A stretch of 39,944 nt of DNA from assembly GCA_014376575.1 (NCBI GenBank), contig JACMRF010000028.1, positions 1-39,944 of the forward strand. The letters are read 5' to 3'. Shown in pieces: positions 9,282-18,081 of the stretch (position 1 is the first letter of the stretch; each line of letters begins with the position of its first letter). Both the position numbers and the translations under genes were made by a program. This stretch comes from Undibacterium sp. GTDB lineage: Bacteria; Pseudomonadota; Gammaproteobacteria; Burkholderiales; Burkholderiaceae. The notes below the pieces were generated by a model, which was not told where the DNA came from, searched no databases, and worked only from the letters and a program-made list of their open reading frames with translations.

Positions 9282-11225
9282 TTGAGTATAGAGGTAGCTA
9301 TTATTTTTTTTAAAATTCGTCAGTTGATCTTGTATTTTTTGTTTGCTATGTTCATGGCATGCGGCCTCATTTCACCGTCATATGCTCTTGGTGTTGGTGA
9401 GTTGCGTGTGCTTTCAGGACTTGGGCAAGCCTTGAAAGCCAGCGTAGTGCTGGTTGGTGTTGGCTCAGATGAGATCAGTCAATCGTGTGTAAAAGCAAAA
9501 ATTTCCACTACTGAAGGAAGCTTTCTTGCGCAAGCTACTGTAGTGCTTGGTCAAACCGCTCAAAATAAAATCATTTTGATCTCGACTGGCATGAGTTTAA
9601 ACGAGCCAGCCATCAAAATAACAATTGATATTAGTTGTGAAACGCAATTACATAGAGATTTTCTAGTTCTTCTTGACCCCCCAGAATTTCTTCCTGTAAT
9701 TTTAAAAAATATAGCATCTGTTGATGCAAAAAAAAATATCATCGCGGAACGTGATATTGAGTCTTCGTATACCTCGACTAATTTAGTCGAGGCTCCGTTG
9801 AATCGTTCTCGCAATACAAATATTAATACGAGAGCAGCGCGTAAAAATAATGTTAAAAAAACGTTGGAGCATGCAAGCGAGACTGTTTTAAAGAAAATAA
9901 AACCGCCAAAACGTGAAAAAATTCCCAAAGACGTATTAAAACTTTTGGATGAAAATATTTTTGAGCCACGTGGCCTAAAAATTAGCGATACGCTTTCACC
10001 GCCGATCGAGCAACAAATCTCTGAAAATTCAGAGGAACTTCGTGCCGCACAAAGGCAGATGGCGGCAATGTTACGTGATGAAAAATCCGATCAGACTGTT
10101 GGATCAGAGCGCGTTCTTGACAGCGTGGAAAAGCAAAAAATTGCAAACGAGATCGCATTACTGAAGAATCAAAATAGAATTGATAAAGCTAATCTCGATG
10201 AAACCCGTAAAACTAGTTATTCGCGTGGTTGGATAGTTGGTTTGCTCGGGTTGATCGTCGCAAGTTTCTTAGTTATTACCACTTTATTTGTTCATATTAA
10301 GCGGCTGCAAAAAAGAACTGAATTATCTTGGTGGGATCAAGGACAAGAGAAAAAAAACGTTGAGCATCGTAAAAGCATTGAGGAATTGGTAGATAGTGTG
10401 CAGGCTTCTTATGGACCGGTGACTAACGTGTTTGAAAATTCCTCAAGTAAAACCGTGACGTCTGTATCGAACGTCATATCGGGTGCGGAAGTTGATGTGT
10501 TAAATGAAGAACTATCCGTCAATAAAAATCAGACATATCACCAAATGCAGACAAGTGCTTATCCACTTACTTTAGAAGAGACGAATAGTAGTACTTTTAA
10601 TTTTTTTCCTTCGCGCGGAAGTTCTGTCAAAGTTGAAGAAATTTCTGATGTAACTCAGGAGGCCGAGTTTTGGATGTCGGTGAACGACCCTCAGAGAGCG
10701 ATAGAAATCTTGGATGCTCAGGCCAACGTGGCGCACCCTGATTCGCCTGTCCCTTGGCTTTACCTATTGGATCTTTATCGGCTAGTGAAAGATAAAATAA
10801 AATACGATAGCCTGCGAGACAGATTTGCCATTTTCTTCAATGCTAACGTACCAGAGTACAACGTTGAACCTCAACAAGACGGCGTTCTACAGCTGGAAAA
10901 TTACCCGCATTTGATTGCCCGTATTTGCCGAACTTGGAACGGGAATGAAATTATTCCTTTCCTGGAAAGTTTATTGGTCGATGATCGCGAGGGCAAGCGT
11001 ACCGGCTTTGATCTTCCTGTTTATCGAGATATTTTATTGTTAATTTCAATTGCCCATGAATTGGAACGAATCGCAGCAATTGAGGGACCATCGAGCGACT
11101 GGAAAGAACTCAACAATGCTCTCGCTTCTCATGATGAGGCAGTCAATAATAAAAATAATGTGGATTTAGGTGCAATAGAGTTTGAAGTAATTGACTTTCC
11201 AAGAAAAAACCAGTCAAAAGAGTAA
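9282..11225 (+). CDS. FimV/HubP-like inner-membrane protein
   Basis: 647 residues from a TTG start. An N-terminal signal/anchor (about 11-35) leads into LGVGELRVLSGLGQALKASVVL, the typical start of the FimV N-terminal domain. A basic, low-complexity region follows (about 170-250), then a probable coiled coil (about 250-305), one clear transmembrane helix (about 317-338, GWIVGLLGLIVASFLVIT) and a cytoplasmic part with AEFWMSVNDPQRAIEIL near 460-477, the TPR-like motif seen in FimV C-termini. FimV/HubP proteins organise cell poles, type IV pili and flagella. I see no LysM domain between the N-domain and the helix, and the usual FimV is longer. Start is uncertain: no convincing Shine-Dalgarno, and a later TTG is possible. 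It is followed by a GST 31 bases on. Codons are more A+T-rich than in trmJ. Confidence 0.75.
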   Translation: MSIEVAIIFFKIRQLILYFLFAMFMACGLISPSYALGVGELRVLSGLGQALKASVVLVGVGSDEISQSCVKAKISTTEGSFLAQATVVLGQTAQNKIILISTGMSLNEPAIKITIDISCETQLHRDFLVLLDPPEFLPVILKNIASVDAKKNIIAERDIESSYTSTNLVEAPLNRSRNTNINTRAARKNNVKKTLEHASETVLKKIKPPKREKIPKDVLKLLDENIFEPRGLKISDTLSPPIEQQISENSEELRAAQRQMAAMLRDEKSDQTVGSERVLDSVEKQKIANEIALLKNQNRIDKANLDETRKTSYSRGWIVGLLGLIVASFLVITTLFVHIKRLQKRTELSWWDQGQEKKNVEHRKSIEELVDSVQASYGPVTNVFENSSSKTVTSVSNVISGAEVDVLNEELSVNKNQTYHQMQTSAYPLTLEETNSSTFNFFPSRGSSVKVEEISDVTQEAEFWMSVNDPQRAIEILDAQANVAHPDSPVPWLYLLDLYRLVKDKIKYDSLRDRFAIFFNANVPEYNVEPQQDGVLQLENYPHLIARICRTWNGNEIIPFLESLLVDDREGKRTGFDLPVYRDILLLISIAHELERIAAIEGPSSDWKELNNALASHDEAVNNKNNVDLGAIEFEVIDFPRKNQSKE

Positions 11226-11256
11226 ATAATTAAACAATTTTTCTTGCGAGTAATCA

Positions 11257-11910
11257 ATGATTAAACTTTGTGGTTTTTCAATCAGTAATTATCATAATAA
11301 AGTGAAGTTAGCTCTGCTTGAAAAGGGTATCGTTTTTGAGGAAGTGCTAATTTGGGCAGATCGATCTTCTCAGCTATTAACGCATTCGCCTTTAGGGAAA
11401 ATTCCTTATATTGAAACGGAGCATGGAAGTTTATGTGAGTCGCAAGTTATTCTGGAGTATTTAGAAGAACAATATCCGGAACATCCGTTACTGCCTGCAG
11501 ATGCTTATAGTGCGGCAAAGAACCGCGAGGTCATTACGTTTCTTGAGTTGCACCTTGAGTTGGTTGCTCGTGAGCTTTATGCGGAATCATTCTTCGGTGG
11601 CAAAGTATCCGACGACATTAAAGCTAAGGTTGAAAAGCTAATGCTTAGAAACGTCAACGCATTTAGCCGAATGGTGCATTTCTCACCCTTTGTTATGGGG
11701 GCTGAATTTAGTATGGCCGATTGCGCTGCTGTTGTTCATTTACCCTTGATCTCCATGTCAACAAAGGCGATCTTTGGGCGTGATTTTTTAGAGGCTTTGC
11801 CTGTGCGGGAATATATAAAAATGATGGCAGAGCGGCCTGCAATGCAAAGAATCAACGTTGATCGAAAAGCAAATCAAGAACTCATGGCGGCGAAGCTAAA
11901 AACGTCATAA
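11257..11910 (+). CDS. Glutathione S-transferase family protein
   Basis: 217 residues. The N-terminal thioredoxin fold begins LCGFSISNYHNKVKLALLEKGI, with the candidate catalytic Ser/Tyr in SISNY, the cis-proline in PLGKIPYIE and the glutathione gamma-Glu contact in CESQVILEYLEEQ. The C-terminal alpha-helical domain runs from about 85 and includes the N-capping-like MADCAAVVHL. Bacterial GSTs of this type conjugate or reduce with glutathione; the substrate cannot be told. It lies 31 bases after the FimV-like gene and may be co-transcribed with it, and it ends at a terminator shared with the convergent phosphatase gene. Confidence 0.88.
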   Translation: MIKLCGFSISNYHNKVKLALLEKGIVFEEVLIWADRSSQLLTHSPLGKIPYIETEHGSLCESQVILEYLEEQYPEHPLLPADAYSAAKNREVITFLELHLELVARELYAESFFGGKVSDDIKAKVEKLMLRNVNAFSRMVHFSPFVMGAEFSMADCAAVVHLPLISMSTKAIFGRDFLEALPVREYIKMMAERPAMQRINVDRKANQELMAAKLKTS

Positions 11911-11943
11911 CCGTTCTTGGCAGTTGCGGTTGCAATAGAAATG

Positions 11944-11980
11944 AAAAATAAAATAGCGTCAAATGCGCTCTTTTATTTTT
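11944..11980. terminator. Bidirectional terminator between GST and PP2C phosphatase
   Basis: AAAAATAAAA-T-AGCG (11944-11958) pairs with CGCT-C-TTTTATTTTT (11966-11980) around a 7-base loop, with one T/C mismatch. A runs on one side and T runs on the other suit termination from both directions, as expected between convergent genes. Confidence 0.75.
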
Positions 11981-12005
11981 GCCAGCTTAACTTCATTATT
12001 TCAAA

Positions 12006-12806
12006 TCAAACAGCACGCCGCATTTTTTCCACAACATAATTTTTTTGTTCTGGTTGTGGTGTAACCAATTTGACGATCGCGAAAGTGCAGTTGTCGCCAT
12101 GTGAGTTGGCCCGTTCCCGAGCTTTACGAATGAGTAACTCTGACGCTTGTCTTGGGCTATTTGCGGCAACCGCAGCAGATATTTCACCATCAGAAAAATA
12201 ATGCCAAAGGCCGTCCGAACAGAGGAGAAACGAATCAGTTGCTTTTAGTCCACTGTGTGAGCCGAAGGTAATATATGGCATCGCGCTACTCGAGCCAAGA
12301 ACATTCACTAAAATATTCGACATCGTATGGGTTTTCGCCTCTTCAGTAGTTATTTTGCCTTCATCAATCAATTTCTCAACATAGGAATGGTCTTTTGTCT
12401 TCTCAATAAAATTAGGTCCGCTAAAACGGTATAGCCGTGAATCACCTGCATAAGCCCATATTGCTTCTTTTTGTGGTGTAATGACTAGCGCAACGAGAGT
12501 GCTGTGTGGCTCTTTTTCAGCGGAGACGCCCGCCAGTTTAATGACGGTATGCGATTCGTTGACGATCGTTTCGAGTAATGTTTTTACATCGTTTTCAGGA
12601 TAAAATTCGTCGAACAACATCTTTGCAGTACGTATTACCTGTTCGGCTGCCATCGCACCTCCACTTTTTCCGCCCATGCCGTCAGCAACAACAGCCATCA
12701 TGTATCCGGGGGCGTGAGGTGCCGCGAAAAGAGCAGCTCTATCTTGTTGCTCTTTGCGATCGCCTATATGTTGGGCTGTACCAGCTTCGATCTTATATTG
12801 GCTCAT
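12006..12806 (-). CDS. PP2C-family serine/threonine protein phosphatase
   Basis: 266 residues, a single PPM/PP2C domain without membrane segments. Metal-binding and core motifs are in order: GDRKEQQDR with D22, VADGMGGKSGG with D42, AYAGDSRLYRF (121-127 core), LLCSDGLW with D198 and HGDNCTFAIV with D238. It removes phosphate from Ser/Thr residues of proteins and usually works opposite a Hanks-type kinase. No such kinase, FHA protein or type VI secretion gene is nearby, so the target is unknown. It is convergent with the GST and divergent from the DUF465 gene, 84 bases apart. The start MSQYKIEAGTAQHIGDR is typical. Confidence 0.92.
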   Translation of the reverse strand: MSQYKIEAGTAQHIGDRKEQQDRAALFAAPHAPGYMMAVVADGMGGKSGGAMAAEQVIRTAKMLFDEFYPENDVKTLLETIVNESHTVIKLAGVSAEKEPHSTLVALVITPQKEAIWAYAGDSRLYRFSGPNFIEKTKDHSYVEKLIDEGKITTEEAKTHTMSNILVNVLGSSSAMPYITFGSHSGLKATDSFLLCSDGLWHYFSDGEISAAVAANSPRQASELLIRKARERANSHGDNCTFAIVKLVTPQPEQKNYVVEKMRRAV

Positions 12807-12890
12807 ACGTCTCAGTAGATTAAACTAATGGGATATGCCCATTAACTCTATTGTTTAAATAAATTTCATTTTACCTCTAACCAGACGACT

Positions 12891-13091
12891 ATGAGCCATC
12901 GAATACAAATACACCAGCGCATTATCGAGTTGGAAGTCGAACACAGAGACCTAGACGCGGTAATTGACGCCTTGGTGACGGATGTCAATCATGATGAGTT
13001 ACAGCTAAGACGTCTGAAAAAGAGGAAATTGCAGTTGAAAGATCATATTACTTTGTTGAAAATGCAAATGATGCCTGATGTTCCTGCCTAA
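12891..13091 (+). CDS. DUF465/YdcH-family small protein
   Basis: 66 residues, highly charged and predicted to be an alpha-helical hairpin: helix one IHQRIIELEVEHRDLDAVID, helix two ELQLRRLKKRKLQLKDHITLL. The paired motif ending in LKKRKLQLKDHI is the hallmark of DUF465 (YdcH). Function of the family is not established. The gene sits 23 bases upstream of the DinG-like helicase in the same direction and is probably co-transcribed with it. The ATG at 12891 is the only sensible start. Confidence 0.85.
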   Translation: MSHRIQIHQRIIELEVEHRDLDAVIDALVTDVNHDELQLRRLKKRKLQLKDHITLLKMQMMPDVPA

Positions 13092-13114
13092 ATTACCAAT
13101 TTCCGGCGATAAAT

Positions 13115-15178
13115 TTGCCGCCAACACTTTTATATTTTGCTGCACATAATTGCGTACCTATTTTGATTGAAAACATACAAGAAGCAAACGTTACTGGCGT
13201 TCACGATGACGAGGTTGAACGTATTTTTGGATTGACTGGGGCGTTGAGTGTCTCTATCAAAGGATATAGACCACGTAGCTCGCAGACAGAAATGGCAAAA
13301 GCCATTGCTGCGGCGATTGATGGTCAAAAAACTCTGCTGGCAGAGGCCGGGACAGGTACTGGTAAAACCTACGCCTATTTGACGCCGGCCCTACTTTGGG
13401 GTGGTAAGGTGATTATTTCGACCGGTACCAAAAATTTGCAGGATCAATTGTTTCTGCACGACATTCCAACCATAAAAAAAGTGTTGAAAGCTCCCGTTTC
13501 AGTGGCTTTGTTGAAAGGGCGCGCCAATTATCTTTGTCACTTTCATCTTGAAAGAACCTTGCAAAATGGCCGATTGACATCGCGTGAAGATGTTGGCTAT
13601 CTCCGTGATATCTCGCGCTTTATGAAGACCACTAGCACCGGAGATAAGGCAGAATTGGCACGTGTTCCAGAGACCGCATTGGTCTGGAATTTAGTGACAT
13701 CCACTAAAGATACTTGCATGGGTTCGGAATGTCAGTACTATCAGGATTGCTTCGTCATGAAGGCGCGCAAGGAAGCGCAGCAGGCCGATGTGGTGGTAGT
13801 AAATCACCATTTGTTTTTTGCTGATCTTGCGCTCAAAGAGACTGGCATTGCTGAATTGTTGCCTTCTGCAAATACCGTTATTTTCGATGAGGCACATCAG
13901 TTGCCTGATACCGCCACTCTGTTTTTTGGCGAAACGGTATCTACCTCTCAAATTTTGGAATTGTGTCGTGATGTTTTGGCCGAGGGCTTGTCGCATGCGC
14001 GGGATGGCGCAGAATGGGCAAAGCTGGTTGCTCCGGTGGAGCGCGCTGCGCGTGATTTAAGGCTGACTTTTCCGCAGGATTCTGTGCGATTGTCTTTGCT
14101 GCAAATCGCCGGATCGAGCCCATTTTTCCCGGCGTTGGAAACACTTAAAGACACGATGGATGCCATGATAGTCGTGTTGGAAAAGCAGGCAGAGCGGGCC
14201 GAAACGTTGGAACAATGCCGTGTGCGCGCCATCGATCTGAGTAGCCAATTGCACGATTGGAAAGAACTAGACCTCAGCAAAAAAGAGAATGCCGGCAAGC
14301 CAGAATGCGTGTTGTGGGTAGAGGCATATTCTACTTCGCTGCAATTACACAAGACGCCATTGTCTATTGCGCCGATTTTTAATAAACAACGCGAAGGTGT
14401 GCCGCGTACTTGGATTTTTACATCGGCGACGATGGCGGTTAAAAATGACTTTACCCATTATGTGTCGCAGATGGGTTTGTGGGATGAGCCTGCGCGAACC
14501 TGGCCTAGCCCTTTCAATTATCCGGAACAAGGCTTGTTGTATGTGCCCAATGGCATGCCGCAGCCGAATTCACGCGAATACACAGATGCTGTCGTTGATG
14601 CGGCCTTGCCCGTGATTGTGGCAGCAGGAGGGCGGACGTTTTTGTTGTGCACCACGATCAAGGCAGTGAAGCATTGTGCAGAGCGCTTGCGTGAAGAGTT
14701 TCGACAACGCGAATTGCCTTTTCCGCTATTTGTACAAGGAGATGCTGGCCGCACTGAATTGCTGGAGCGATTTCGTGCTTCAGGTAATGGCGTATTGATT
14801 GGTAGCCAGAGTTTTTGGGAGGGTGTTGATGTACGCGGAGAAGCTTTATCGCTTGTTATTATTGATAAGTTACCATTTGCTCCACCAGATGACCCCGTAT
14901 TAGCCGCTCGTATTGAGGCGATGGAAAAGAAAGGTCTGAATGGTTTTGTTCATCATCAGCTACCAGAAGCTATTATAAATTTGAAGCAGGGTGCCGGGCG
15001 CTTGATACGCGATGAGACAGATAAAGGCGTACTGATGATTTGCGATCCCCGCCTAATTTCCAAGCCTTACGGCAAACGTATTTGGCAAAGTTTGCCCGCC
15101 TTCACACGTACCCGCGAGTTGGATGTTGTGGTGCAGTTTTTTGTCGGTTTGAGCGCATCCAGAATCCCTGTTGAATAA
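13115..15178 (+). CDS. DinG/YoaA-type iron-sulfur ATP-dependent DNA helicase
   Basis: 687 residues from a TTG start. XPD/Rad3-like superfamily 2 helicase: Walker A AEAGTGTGKTYAYL (77-90), four cysteines C141, C201, C206 and C212 placed as in the 4Fe-4S domain of XPD and DinG, VVVNHHLFFADL, DEAH at 258-261, TSATM, GSQSFWEGVDVRGE and QGAGRLIRDETDKG near the C-terminus. Such enzymes unwind 5' to 3' and act at stalled forks, R-loops or damage; the compact length fits the YoaA branch more than long DinG. The start is uncertain: a second in-frame TTG at 13163 would remove 16 residues that look unlike family N-termini, and neither start has a clear ribosome-binding site. Confidence 0.88.
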   Translation: MPPTLLYFAAHNCVPILIENIQEANVTGVHDDEVERIFGLTGALSVSIKGYRPRSSQTEMAKAIAAAIDGQKTLLAEAGTGTGKTYAYLTPALLWGGKVIISTGTKNLQDQLFLHDIPTIKKVLKAPVSVALLKGRANYLCHFHLERTLQNGRLTSREDVGYLRDISRFMKTTSTGDKAELARVPETALVWNLVTSTKDTCMGSECQYYQDCFVMKARKEAQQADVVVVNHHLFFADLALKETGIAELLPSANTVIFDEAHQLPDTATLFFGETVSTSQILELCRDVLAEGLSHARDGAEWAKLVAPVERAARDLRLTFPQDSVRLSLLQIAGSSPFFPALETLKDTMDAMIVVLEKQAERAETLEQCRVRAIDLSSQLHDWKELDLSKKENAGKPECVLWVEAYSTSLQLHKTPLSIAPIFNKQREGVPRTWIFTSATMAVKNDFTHYVSQMGLWDEPARTWPSPFNYPEQGLLYVPNGMPQPNSREYTDAVVDAALPVIVAAGGRTFLLCTTIKAVKHCAERLREEFRQRELPFPLFVQGDAGRTELLERFRASGNGVLIGSQSFWEGVDVRGEALSLVIIDKLPFAPPDDPVLAARIEAMEKKGLNGFVHHQLPEAIINLKQGAGRLIRDETDKGVLMICDPRLISKPYGKRIWQSLPAFTRTRELDVVVQFFVGLSASRIPVE

Positions 15179-15201
15179 ATATACTACCCCCTAGTATATT
15201 T
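15177..15201 (+). terminator. Possible terminator at the end of the DinG-like gene
   Basis: AAATATACTA (15177-15186) and TAGTATATTT (15192-15201) pair perfectly around CCCCC. The stem overlaps the stop codon, is A/T-rich and is followed by GTATTTTGCTTT rather than a clean T run, so strength is doubtful. Confidence 0.45.
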
Positions 15202-15804
15202 GTATTTTGCTTTACTGTTGTGCGCATTTAGATGAATTTTCTCTAAATTATGGGGAGTATATCTAAATACGACATAAAGAGGCGCGAAAAAATGGCACAG
15301 CCAACCTGACTTTTTTAATGTGCGCCCAGTATGGGTGCACTCATGGTGGAGCAAATCCTCCTGTAAGCAGACTATAGCGGCCGACGTGAAGCGTATGCGG
15401 ATTGGCGACTGAGCCTGGGAGCGAAGCGTGAATCGAACTGGCGAGCCGACGATAAAGGACGCAAGAGCTTGCATGGCTAGACGATTTTCCGTCACTGGCG
15501 GCGATACGGCCGATTAGCGCTAAACAATGCACTGACAATGCCCCACGTTGACGCCATTGCATGCCACGGCGCTCATAATTTCAACTAGTTGAACCGGTAG
15601 TTGCCGCCCCGAAACCCCAACGGCGCTGTAGGGTGCCCTCATGCTTAGCCGCATCTTCTGTTGATTATCAAAAAAACTATTTTTTTGATGTTGTGTTAAT
15701 TTTGAAAATAGTGGGAATACATACTGGTTGTATTTGATTTGAATCAATGTGGCTTAGGCGCCTGATTGCTATTCTTCAACTTAATTATTTAACCGAGTGA
15801 GATC
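15179..15804. other. 626-base non-coding region upstream of ccoN
   Basis: No credible gene on either strand. From about 15340 to 15650 the composition becomes clearly more G+C-rich than both flanks. The small frames there (for example minus 15184-15495) resemble no family I know, so a gene remnant or a structured element is possible. Landmarks: a perfect 14-bp palindrome TTCAACTAGTTGAA (15580-15593), an inverted repeat ATCAAAAAAA/TTTTTTTGAT (15667-15676 and 15680-15689) and the FNR box at 15734. The last 150 bases are A+T-rich promoter DNA. Confidence 0.7.
15734..15747 (+). promoter_or_regulatory. FNR/ANR box of the cco operon
   Basis: TTGAT-TTGA-ATCAA is an exact match to the FNR consensus TTGAT-N4-ATCAA. 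Its centre (15740.5) is about 41.5 bases before a plausible start of transcription near 15782, and a -10-like TATTCT lies at 15770-15775. That is the geometry of a class II FNR-activated promoter. It implies induction of the cbb3 oxidase under low oxygen. Confidence 0.87.
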
Positions 15805-17256
15805 ATGATCTTGAGCAAAGAAAATACATACAACTATCGTGTTGTGCGCCAGTTTTCTGTCATGGCAGTGGTTTGGGGCGTAGTCGGCATGCTAGTTGGC
15901 GTGGTGATTGCTTCTCAACTTGCCTGGCCGGAGTTTTTGGGAGGTATACCTTGGCTTAGCTACGGACGCTTGCGCCCTTTACATACCAATGCAGTTATTT
16001 TTGCGTTTGGTGGTTGTGCCTTGATGGGAACGTCTTACTACGTTGTTCAGCGTACCTCCAACGTCAGGTTATTTTCAGACGCTTTGGCGGGATTTACTTT
16101 TTGGGGTTGGCAGCTAGTGATTGTGGCGGCTGCCATCACATTACCGCTTGGCTACACGCAGGGTAAAGAGTATGCCGAGCTGGAGTGGCCAATTGATATT
16201 TTAATTGCAGTCGTTTGGGTTGCTTATGCGGTTGTATTTTTCGGAACCTTAGTGAAACGTAAAGTCGAACATATTTACGTCGCAAACTGGTTTTACGGCG
16301 CTTTTATCGTTGCAGTTGCCGTGCTTCATATCGTCAACAGTGCAGCAATTCCTGTTTCGTTGACGAAGTCTTATTCTGCTTACGCTGGCGTGCAAGATGC
16401 CATGGTGCAGTGGTGGTATGGGCACAACGCCGTTGGTTTCTTTCTGACTGCGGGCTTTCTGGGGATGATGTACTACTTTATTCCTAAACAAATTGAGCGC
16501 CCGGTCTATTCATACCGTTTGTCAATTGTCCACTTTTGGGCTTTGATTTTTACCTATATGTGGGCGGGTCCCCATCATTTGCACTACACCGCGTTGCCTG
16601 ATTGGGCGCAATCTATTGGTATGGTATTTTCATTGATTTTGCTGGCACCTTCATGGGGCGGCATGGTCAACGGAATCATGACTTTGTCCGGCGCGTGGAG
16701 CAAATTACGCTCTGATCCTATCTTACGTTTCTTGATTGTTTCCTTATCTTTTTATGGGATGTCAACATTTGAAGGTCCGATGATGGCGATTAAGACTGTT
16801 AATGCCTTGTCGCATTACACGGACTGGACTGTCGGGCACGTTCATTCTGGCGCTTTGGGCTGGGTTGGATTCATCTCTATCGGTAGTCTGTATTATTTAA
16901 TTCCGCGCTTGTTTGGTCAGACGCAAATGTATAGCAAACGTTTGATTGAGATCCATTTTTGGGTTGCCACGATAGGCGTTGTTTTATATATCGCTTCCAT
17001 GTGGATTGCTGGCGTAATGCAAGGTTTGATGTGGCGCGCAGTCAACGAGGATGGCACTTTAACTTACACCTTTGTTGAGAGTGTCAAAGCGACCTTTCCT
17101 TACTATGTGATCCGCGTAACTGGAGGCCTATTGTATTTTAGCGGCATGCTTGTCATGGCTTACAACGTCGCAAGAACTTTGATGGCCGCACAGCCTGTTA
17201 ATAATGCGATTCCAGCCCTGCCAGTAGCATCGCAGCATGCGGCAGCATACGCATAA
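15805..17256 (+). CDS. ccoN: cbb3-type cytochrome c oxidase catalytic subunit I
   Basis: 483 residues, twelve predicted membrane helices. All heme and copper ligands of the family are present at the numbering known from Pseudomonas stutzeri cbb3: H60 (low-spin heme b), H207, H257 and H258 (CuB), Y251 (cross-linked tyrosine), H345 and H347 (hemes b3 and b) in [14 protein letters not shown]. It reduces oxygen to water with high affinity and pumps protons. The ATG at 15805 follows GAGTGAGA, a usable ribosome-binding site. First gene of the cco operon, preceded by an FNR box. The C-terminal tail after about 460 is short and variable. Confidence 0.97.
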   Translation: MILSKENTYNYRVVRQFSVMAVVWGVVGMLVGVVIASQLAWPEFLGGIPWLSYGRLRPLHTNAVIFAFGGCALMGTSYYVVQRTSNVRLFSDALAGFTFWGWQLVIVAAAITLPLGYTQGKEYAELEWPIDILIAVVWVAYAVVFFGTLVKRKVEHIYVANWFYGAFIVAVAVLHIVNSAAIPVSLTKSYSAYAGVQDAMVQWWYGHNAVGFFLTAGFLGMMYYFIPKQIERPVYSYRLSIVHFWALIFTYMWAGPHHLHYTALPDWAQSIGMVFSLILLAPSWGGMVNGIMTLSGAWSKLRSDPILRFLIVSLSFYGMSTFEGPMMAIKTVNALSHYTDWTVGHVHSGALGWVGFISIGSLYYLIPRLFGQTQMYSKRLIEIHFWVATIGVVLYIASMWIAGVMQGLMWRAVNEDGTLTYTFVESVKATFPYYVIRVTGGLLYFSGMLVMAYNVARTLMAAQPVNNAIPALPVASQHAAAYA

Positions 17257-17283
17257 ATCAGAGAAATCAATAGGAGAAAACTG

Positions 17284-17901
17284 ATGCGAAATTTTACACA
17301 TGATTTGATCGAACGAAATGTTGGTTTGCTGCTGGTGTTGGTTATTTTGACCATTAGCGTTGGCGGTTTGGTCGAAATTGTTCCCTTGTTTTTCCAAAAA
17401 TCGACGACCGAAGCTGTGGCCGGCATGAAACCTTACTCAGCATTGCAACTCACTGGAAGGGATGTTTATCTGCGTGAAGGGTGCTACGGCTGTCATTCGC
17501 AAATGATCCGTCCTTTACGTGGTGAGACTGAGCGCTACGGCCATTATTCTGTGGCGGGTGAATCCGTTTATGATCACCCGTTTCAGTGGGGCAGCAAGCG
17601 CACAGGTCCAGATTTGGCGCGTGTTGGCGGTCGGTATAGCGACTCCTGGCATAAGGATCATTTAAACGATCCAAGATCCGTTGTCCCTGAGTCGAACATG
17701 CCGGCATATTCATGGTTGGAAAAAGGGAAATTGAATCCAGAAGATATTGCACCAAAAATGCGTGCAATGAAAACCTTGGGCGTCCCTTATACAGAGCAGC
17801 AAATTAAAGAGGCTCCGGCCGAATTGATTGATAAGACTGAACTAGATGCGTTGGTTGCTTATCTACAGGTTTTGGGAACTGCAATCAAGAACAAGAACTA
17901 A
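17284..17901 (+). CDS. ccoO: cbb3-type cytochrome c oxidase subunit II, monoheme cytochrome c
   Basis: 205 residues. One N-terminal membrane anchor (about 13-36) places the rest in the periplasm. The single heme c site is [10 protein letters not shown] with C67, C70 and H71; the axial methionine is most likely M139 in SNMPAYSW. CcoO passes electrons from CcoP to CcoN. It starts 27 bases after ccoN with the Shine-Dalgarno TAGGAG five bases before AAAACTGATG. Length and sequence are ordinary for the family. Confidence 0.97.
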   Translation: MRNFTHDLIERNVGLLLVLVILTISVGGLVEIVPLFFQKSTTEAVAGMKPYSALQLTGRDVYLREGCYGCHSQMIRPLRGETERYGHYSVAGESVYDHPFQWGSKRTGPDLARVGGRYSDSWHKDHLNDPRSVVPESNMPAYSWLEKGKLNPEDIAPKMRAMKTLGVPYTEQQIKEAPAELIDKTELDALVAYLQVLGTAIKNKN

Positions 17902-17932
17902 GGTTTTTATATTGGCTTTTTAGGGAGTTAGC

Positions 17933-18079
17933 ATGAATTTCACGATACTCAGCAGCATAGTGACAGTGATAAGTATGGTGGTTTTTATTGGCATTATTTA
18001 TTGGGCGTTTAGTTCTAAAAATAAAGCGCGCTTTGAGAAAATAGGGCGCATGCCAATCGATAACGAGAATGGAAAATAG
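17933..18079 (+). CDS. ccoQ: cbb3 oxidase small subunit CcoQ/FixQ
   Basis: 48 residues, short enough to be missed by length filters. ATG at 17933 preceded by AGGGAG six bases upstream, TAG at 18077-18079. The protein has a single transmembrane helix (about 7-26, with VVFIGIIYWAF) followed by a basic then acidic cytoplasmic tail SSKNKARFEKIGRMP, the standard CcoQ plan. CcoQ stabilises the assembled oxidase and in some species protects it from oxygen. Its position between ccoO (31 bases before) and ccoP (2 bases after) is exactly as in the ccoNOQP operon, which makes the call firm despite the small size. Confidence 0.93.
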   Translation: MNFTILSSIVTVISMVVFIGIIYWAFSSKNKARFEKIGRMPIDNENGK

Positions 18080-18081
18080 TT

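Noticed and set aside
15184..15495. 103-residue minus-strand open frame upstream of ccoN
   Set aside because: Residue composition is unlike a real protein, it crosses the hairpin after the DinG-like gene and no family is recognised; reported only as part of the odd non-coding region.
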